This document shows, piece by piece, positions 59,790-64,000 of a DNA stretch of 64,000 nucleotides (its first letter is position 1; each line of letters opens with the position of its first letter). The stretch comes from Patescibacteria group bacterium (lineage in GTDB: Bacteria > Patescibacteria > Paceibacteria > UBA6257 > 2-01-FULL-56-20): positions 11,092 to 75,091 of the forward strand of contig JANLHI010000022.1 of NCBI GenBank assembly GCA_024654525.1, read 5' to 3'. The notes below the pieces were generated by a model, which saw only the letters and a list, made by a program, of their open reading frames with translations, ran no database searches and was not told the DNA's origin. The translations under genes and the position numbers were made by a program.

Positions 59790-61511
59790 ATGAATTCGCA
59801 GGAACACTCGTGTAAAGGATGCCATAAAAAGTTTGAAATTGTTCCCGACGATGAGGCGTTTTACGCACGTGTGGGTGTTCCTTCACCCGCATTCTGCCCC
59901 GATTGCCGCCACGCACGGCGGCTTGCAATACGTAATGAACGCACATTCTATAAGCGCACATGCGATTCGTGCAAAAAGTCCGTGATCGCCTATTACCCCC
60001 AAGAAAAACCGCAAGTAGTATGGTGTCCGGAATGCTGGTGGTCAGATACACTCGATCCGTTTCACTACGGACGAGATTTTGATTTCTCACGGCCGTTCTT
60101 TGAGCAGTTTAAAGAAATGTATACACAAGTGCCCACGCTCTCGCTTGATGTGGTGAACTGTCATGATTCGGAATATGTAAGCTACTGTGGCGATGACAAA
60201 CGATGCTACCTCGATATCGCCGGCGAAGCAAACATGGATTGCTACTATACAAAGTTTGTAAAGTATTCCACACACTGCGCGGATTGCAGTTTCGTCTATA
60301 ATTCAGAACTCGCTTACGAATGTGTAAATTGCCACCGCGTGAATAATTGTTCATTCCTGAATCGCGGTCTTGATTGCCACAACGTACACCTCTCTTATGA
60401 TTGCCGGGGATGCACCGACTGCTTCGGGTGCTGGAATTTGCGGAACAAACAATATTATATCTTCAATCAGCCCTACGCGCGGGAAGAATACAAAAAGAAA
60501 ATCGCGGAATTGAAACGCAACTCGTACGCCACGCTTGAATTGTTAAAGAAAGAGTTTGCGCGTGAATCGCAAAAAGCGCTTGTGCGTTTCGCCCAGCTCA
60601 CGAATTGCATAAACTGCACAGGTGATGTGCAAGAGCAGTCAAAGAATGTACTTGAAAGCTTTGATGTAACAAAATCGGAAGACAGTAAGTGGCTCTGCGA
60701 TGTGCTTGATGCGAAAGATTGTTACGATCTTGATTTCTCACTCTATAAACCGGAGCAGTCTATCGAACTTGTAAGCACGCTCAACATGACTTACTCCGGA
60801 TTTTGCAACGCATCACACTTCTGCAATCACACATGGTACTCCGACAAGTGCAACAACTCCTCGAATCTTTTCGGTTGCATTGCGGTAAATAAAAAGCAGT
60901 ACTGTATTTTGAACAGACAATACGAAAAGGAATCCTTCGATAAACTCAGGACGCGCATCATTGAACATATGACGCGCGCCGGCGAGTGGGGCGAGTACTT
61001 CCCCGTAGGAACCAGCGGATTTGGCTACAACGAAACCGTGGCGCAGGAATACTTCCCGCTCACCGAAGCGGAAGCAAAGATGAAGGGTTTCCCGTGGTGG
61101 GACAAGCCCCCCGGCACACGTGGAAAGGAAACATTGAAACCCTACCAAATCCCCGACACGATTGAGGAAGTGCAGGACTCGCTCGCGAAAGAAATCCTCG
61201 TTTGCGGCTGTGGGAGGAATTACCGCATCGTGGGATACGAGCTCGACCTCTATCGCAAGATGGGCGTACCCATCCCCCGCGAATGTCCCGAATGCCGCCA
61301 TTTGAACCGCAATAAAATCGCCGGAGAACGGAAACTGTGGAAACGGAAATGCACATGCGCCGGAGAGAAATCAAGTAACAGCCTCTACACAAACACATCC
61401 AAACATTTCCACGACACCGAGGAATGCCCAAACCATTTTGAAACGCCATACGCGCCAGAGCGGAAAGAAATCGTATATTGCAAAAATTGCTACCAAGCGG
61501 AAGTTGCATAG
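59790..61511 (+). CDS. Cys-rich double zinc-ribbon protein, paralogue 1
   Basis: 573-aa protein with about 40 cysteines. The N-terminal module has CKGC, CPDC, CDSC and CPEC spaced to form zinc ribbons, with VGVPSPAFCPDCRHARRLAI as its core. The C-terminal module (from about residue 465) repeats the pattern as MGVPIPRECPECRHLNRNKI and ends IVYCKNCYQAEVA. The Cys-pair-rich middle carries two copies of a KQYxIxNxxYxxE motif (KQYYIFNQPYAREEY, KQYCILNRQYEKESF). No signal peptide. Function unknown. TATTAT ends 7 nt before the ATG (leaderless). Confidence 0.7.
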   Translation: MNSQEHSCKGCHKKFEIVPDDEAFYARVGVPSPAFCPDCRHARRLAIRNERTFYKRTCDSCKKSVIAYYPQEKPQVVWCPECWWSDTLDPFHYGRDFDFSRPFFEQFKEMYTQVPTLSLDVVNCHDSEYVSYCGDDKRCYLDIAGEANMDCYYTKFVKYSTHCADCSFVYNSELAYECVNCHRVNNCSFLNRGLDCHNVHLSYDCRGCTDCFGCWNLRNKQYYIFNQPYAREEYKKKIAELKRNSYATLELLKKEFARESQKALVRFAQLTNCINCTGDVQEQSKNVLESFDVTKSEDSKWLCDVLDAKDCYDLDFSLYKPEQSIELVSTLNMTYSGFCNASHFCNHTWYSDKCNNSSNLFGCIAVNKKQYCILNRQYEKESFDKLRTRIIEHMTRAGEWGEYFPVGTSGFGYNETVAQEYFPLTEAEAKMKGFPWWDKPPGTRGKETLKPYQIPDTIEEVQDSLAKEILVCGCGRNYRIVGYELDLYRKMGVPIPRECPECRHLNRNKIAGERKLWKRKCTCAGEKSSNSLYTNTSKHFHDTEECPNHFETPYAPERKEIVYCKNCYQAEVA

Positions 61512-61539
61512 TAATTTCAGCCTTGCTACCATTCACAAT

Positions 61540-61737
61540 ATGGCAACAAACACTGCAACAACAAAAAACAAGCTTTCTCCGGCACTGCGTGCATTTGCGC
61601 TTGAAGTGTTGCAGGAAGTCCTTCGTGATCCGGATTTTGGTCGGGAATTTACCGAGGTCGCACGGAGGCGATTGCGCGCCGCCCCGCGGGCGAAAAAAAC
61701 CGTTTCATTTGCAGAAATTAAAAAGCGTTGCGGCTGA
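61540..61737 (+). CDS. Putative antitoxin of a RelE-type pair
   Basis: 65-aa protein. A helical N-terminus with EVLQEVLRDPDFGREF is followed by a basic linker and VSFAEIKKRCG, the ISLEEIKKKY-like tail that often binds RelE toxins. No obvious DNA-binding domain is present. Its stop is 3 nt before the toxin start. The antitoxin role rests mainly on this position. Confidence 0.65.
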   Translation: MATNTATTKNKLSPALRAFALEVLQEVLRDPDFGREFTEVARRRLRAAPRAKKTVSFAEIKKRCG

Positions 61738-61740
61738 CCG

Positions 61741-62010
61741 ATGGCAGAAAAGTGGGCAATTGAGTTCTCTGTGCTCGCTACACGAGATATCACGCATCTC
61801 GACCGCCCGCTCCGCCGGCGCGTAATCGCAAAGCTGGAGTGGCTTTCAATCCATTTTGATGAAACACCGCCGGTTCCTCTCCAGGGGGAATTCGGCGGTT
61901 TTTATAAACTCCGCGCTGGCGATCTACGCATCCTCTACCGAATTGAATGGAGCACACATTGCCTCATTGTGCACTATATCGATCGGCGTGACTGCATCTA
62001 CAAAAAATGA
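61741..62010 (+). CDS. RelE/ParE-type toxin
   Basis: 89-aa protein with the RelE fold signature: KWAIEFSVLATRDITHL, LDRPLRRRVIAKLEWL, GGFYKLRAGDLRILYRIEW and IVHYIDRRDCIYKK. Toxins of this type cleave mRNA on the ribosome. The usual Arg/Tyr/Lys catalytic residues are plausible in LRAGDLRILYRI and the tail. The stop TGA overlaps the ATG of paralogue 2 (ATGA). It lies between two Cys-rich paralogues. Confidence 0.82.
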   Translation: MAEKWAIEFSVLATRDITHLDRPLRRRVIAKLEWLSIHFDETPPVPLQGEFGGFYKLRAGDLRILYRIEWSTHCLIVHYIDRRDCIYKK

Positions 62011-63809
62011 ACAGCGAAACGAGAAACTGCCAAAATTGCAGCTTGAAATTCGTAATCGAACCGGACGATTTCTCGTTCTATGAGAAAATCGGCGTGCCCG
62101 CGCCCACACTCTGCCCCGATTGCCGGTTCCAACGGCGGCTTTTGTGGCGGAACGAGCGCACCTTCTACCGGCGCGCGTGCGATCTCTGCAAACGGAGTAT
62201 TATCGCGGTCTATCCCGCCTCCGCGGAACGCTCCGGCCCGCTTCGCCAAAGCTCCAGCGAGGCGAGCGAGGCAACGCCCGTCTATTGCCAAAAATGTTGG
62301 TGGTCAGATACATGGAACCCACTCGCCTATGGGCAAGATATCGATTTCTCACGTCCGTTTTTTGAACAAGTAAAAGAACTGTGGAATAAAGTCCCCGCGA
62401 TTTCTATCCAAAACGACGACGGCATCGCGAGCACCAACTGCGAATACGCCTACGACTGGGCATTCAGCAAAAATACATATATGAGCGTCTGCGGGTGGTA
62501 TACCGAAAACTGCCTCTATACCTATTATGCCTGCTATGACAAGGACATCATGGACTGCTATTTTATTTGGAACTCGGAGATAGCATATGAGCTTGTAAAC
62601 TGCGGCAAATGCTACAACTCGAAATATTGCACGCTTTGCTTTGATTGCACGGACTGCACGCTCTCGTACGACCTTCGCGGCTGTTCGCACTGCACGATGT
62701 GCGTAGGGCTCCGCAGCAAGCAATATTGCATCTTGAACCAACAATATTCAAAAGAAGAATACGAAATGAAATTGAAAGGATTGAATCTCGGTAATCGCGA
62801 TTCGCTCACCGCGCACATGAAGGAATTCCGGGAGTTTTCACTCCGCACGCCGAAGAAATTCGCGAATCTCTTGAAATCCGTCCTCTGCACCGGCGACAAC
62901 CTTATCACTTCAAAAAACTCCCGCGCCTGTTTCTATGCGCAAGACCTCGAAAATTGCCGCCACACGACGAACGTGGACGGCGCGAAAGATTCGCATGACT
63001 GCAACAATACGGGTCACGCGGAACTTTGCTATGACTCCGTAACTCCCGACAATTCGCGCGGCAACAAGTTTTCCATTTTCTGTTGGAAATGCACGGAAGC
63101 GGAGTACTCGAACAACTGCCACTCATGCACAAGCGTGCTCGGTTCCACGGCGTTGAAACATACCTCGTATGCGATTTTAAATAAACAGTATTCAAAAGAG
63201 GAATTTACCGCGCTTCGAACAAAACTTATAGAACATATGAAGAAAACGGGAGAATGGGGTGAATTCTTCCCACGCACTTCATCGCCTCATGCGTATAATG
63301 AGACTGCAGCCCTCGAATGGTTCCCACTCACGCAAGAAGAAGCTCTTACAAAAGGGCATCGATGGAAAGACGATGTAAAAAAAGAACACATCCCCACCAA
63401 AACCGAATTAACCCTCCCTAAAACCATCGCCGAAGTAGATGACTCAATACTGAATGAAATTATCGAATGCGCCCACAAAGGTACGTGCAACGAAAAATGT
63501 ACCACCGCCTTCAAAATAATTCCTGCAGAACTGCAGATCTACCGCAAGCTTAATGTGCCAATTCCCACACTCTGTCCCAACTGCCGGCATTATGCGCGGC
63601 TTGCCGTAAGAAATCCTGCGCAACTTTGGAAAAGGAACTGTATGTGCACGGGAACGCACCGCAATAAGGAGAAGGAAAATATCTATGAAAACACCGTCTC
63701 ACATTTCCACGGCGAGGCACCCTGCCCGAATACGTTTGAAACATCATTTGCACCAGAAAGAGCAGAAATTATCTACTGCGAGCAGTGCTATAATGCGGAA
63801 ATAGCGTAG
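62007..63809 (+). CDS. Cys-rich double zinc-ribbon protein, paralogue 2
   Basis: 600-aa paralogue of the 59790-61511 protein with the same three-part layout: N-terminal ribbons (CQNC, IGVPAPTLCPDCRFQRRLLW, CDLCKR, CQKCWW), a Cys-rich middle with KQYCILNQQYSKEEY and YAILNKQYSKEEF, and the C-terminal module LNVPIPTLCPNCRHYARL ending IYCEQCYNAEIA. Compared with paralogue 1 about 14 residues are inserted after residue 70 (RSGPLRQSSSEASEA). The ATG overlaps the toxin stop by 4 nt, so translation may depend on the toxin gene. Confidence 0.7.
   Translation: MNSETRNCQNCSLKFVIEPDDFSFYEKIGVPAPTLCPDCRFQRRLLWRNERTFYRRACDLCKRSIIAVYPASAERSGPLRQSSSEASEATPVYCQKCWWSDTWNPLAYGQDIDFSRPFFEQVKELWNKVPAISIQNDDGIASTNCEYAYDWAFSKNTYMSVCGWYTENCLYTYYACYDKDIMDCYFIWNSEIAYELVNCGKCYNSKYCTLCFDCTDCTLSYDLRGCSHCTMCVGLRSKQYCILNQQYSKEEYEMKLKGLNLGNRDSLTAHMKEFREFSLRTPKKFANLLKSVLCTGDNLITSKNSRACFYAQDLENCRHTTNVDGAKDSHDCNNTGHAELCYDSVTPDNSRGNKFSIFCWKCTEAEYSNNCHSCTSVLGSTALKHTSYAILNKQYSKEEFTALRTKLIEHMKKTGEWGEFFPRTSSPHAYNETAALEWFPLTQEEALTKGHRWKDDVKKEHIPTKTELTLPKTIAEVDDSILNEIIECAHKGTCNEKCTTAFKIIPAELQIYRKLNVPIPTLCPNCRHYARLAVRNPAQLWKRNCMCTGTHRNKEKENIYENTVSHFHGEAPCPNTFETSFAPERAEIIYCEQCYNAEIA
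62217..62282 (+). repeat. In-frame GC-rich insertion in paralogue 2
   Basis: Compared with paralogue 1 this stretch is extra. It contains CTTCGCCAAAGCTCCAGCGA, which from memory resembles a dispersed short repeat in bacterial genomes. It lies in a loop between two zinc ribbons. Confidence 0.45.
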
Positions 63810-63840
63810 ACACTCGGAATTATGAAACGTAAATAAAGAT

Positions 63841-63954
63841 ATGCCTGAAGAATCTCGTCAGTGCCAAAATTGTAAGCAAAGTTTTCAAATAGATACTCAA
63901 CCCCTCGGGGGTACTCGGGATTTCGCTTTATCACTATACTCTCCATGTCTTTAG
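63841..63954 (+). pseudogene. Truncated paralogue relic
   Basis: 37-codon ORF opening MPEESRQCQNCKQSFQID, the same N-terminal ribbon start as in the complete paralogues, then out-of-family sequence and a TAG. It looks like the start of another copy that has been truncated. Confidence 0.55.
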
Positions 63955-64000
63955 CTGAAACCAGAACTTGTCAAAGTTGTCGTGCGTCATTTGAAATTGA
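63945..64000 (+). CDS. Cys-rich zinc-ribbon protein, paralogue 3 (cut by window end)
   Basis: Opens MSLAETRTCQSCRASFEI and runs off the window. The CxxC and the FEI that follows match the N-terminus of paralogues 1 and 2. A TATACT lies 4 nt before the ATG, so it seems to have its own leaderless promoter. Confidence 0.6.
   Translation, partial: MSLAETRTCQSCRASFEI

Noticed and set aside
61438..61539. Longer antitoxin frame starting with TTG
   Set aside because: It would overlap the end of the Cys-rich paralogue 1 for over 70 nt; the ATG at 61540 gives a compact antitoxin-toxin pair.

Overview
The window reads like a chromosomal segment of a reduced-genome Patescibacteria/CPR bacterium, most likely Parcubacteria (Paceibacteria). 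The evidence is tightly packed short operons on both strands, several small orphan proteins, a UBA-like plus one-transmembrane-segment hypothetical, very Cys-rich zinc-ribbon paralogues of a type I associate with CPR genomes, and many genes whose -10 box lies only 4-10 nt from the start codon (apparently leaderless mRNAs). The lineage is inference; no rRNA lies in the window.

Layout. 0-7 kb: a cut NIF3-type domain gene, a DUF5701-like gene, then a methionine/SAM neighbourhood (metG, tRNA-Met(CAU), an aberrant RlmN-like radical SAM protein, an AT-rich zinc-ribbon gene, metK). The divergent rlmN-like and metK genes share a 54-nt element at their starts, 34 nt of it identical. 7-20 kb: housekeeping and envelope genes (NUDIX, SPFH, VOC, HIT, HD, MliC-domain protein, stand-alone riboflavin kinase, NRAMP-like carrier, glycosyltransferase, P-type ATPase, UppP, PQ-loop protein, M20 peptidase). 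19.8-21.3 kb: two consecutive transcription-attenuation units, one headed by a SAM-I type riboswitch before an orphan gene and one headed by a 27-aa leader ORF with competing hairpins before a GNAT-like gene.

21.4-28.5 kb is a purine operon read leftward (purC-guaB-guaA-purB-purH) from a strong promoter. 28.5-45.8 kb holds aldolase, inositol-phosphatase-like, LexA, a DUF559-like nuclease, MATE, a DEAD-box helicase, an ArsR-like regulator between two 38-bp perfect palindromes, a DnaQ-like exonuclease, a UvrD/AddA-like helicase-nuclease, TruB, Tag, LysE and small orphans. 45.8-58.1 kb is the second purine cluster, also leftward (purL-purQ-purF-arsR-purN-orphan-purD-...-purE-...-purM). Together the two clusters encode every step from PRPP to IMP and on to GMP except PurK; PurA (towards AMP) is also not in the window. 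A second ArsR-like regulator sits inside this cluster between two related palindromes, and a third related palindrome lies just after purH 31 kb away.

58-64 kb: secreted/membrane orphans and a tandem array of about 600-aa Cys-rich double zinc-ribbon proteins (two complete, one relic, one cut by the window end) with a RelE-type toxin-antitoxin pair wedged between the first two. I saw no CRISPR array, transposase or rRNA.
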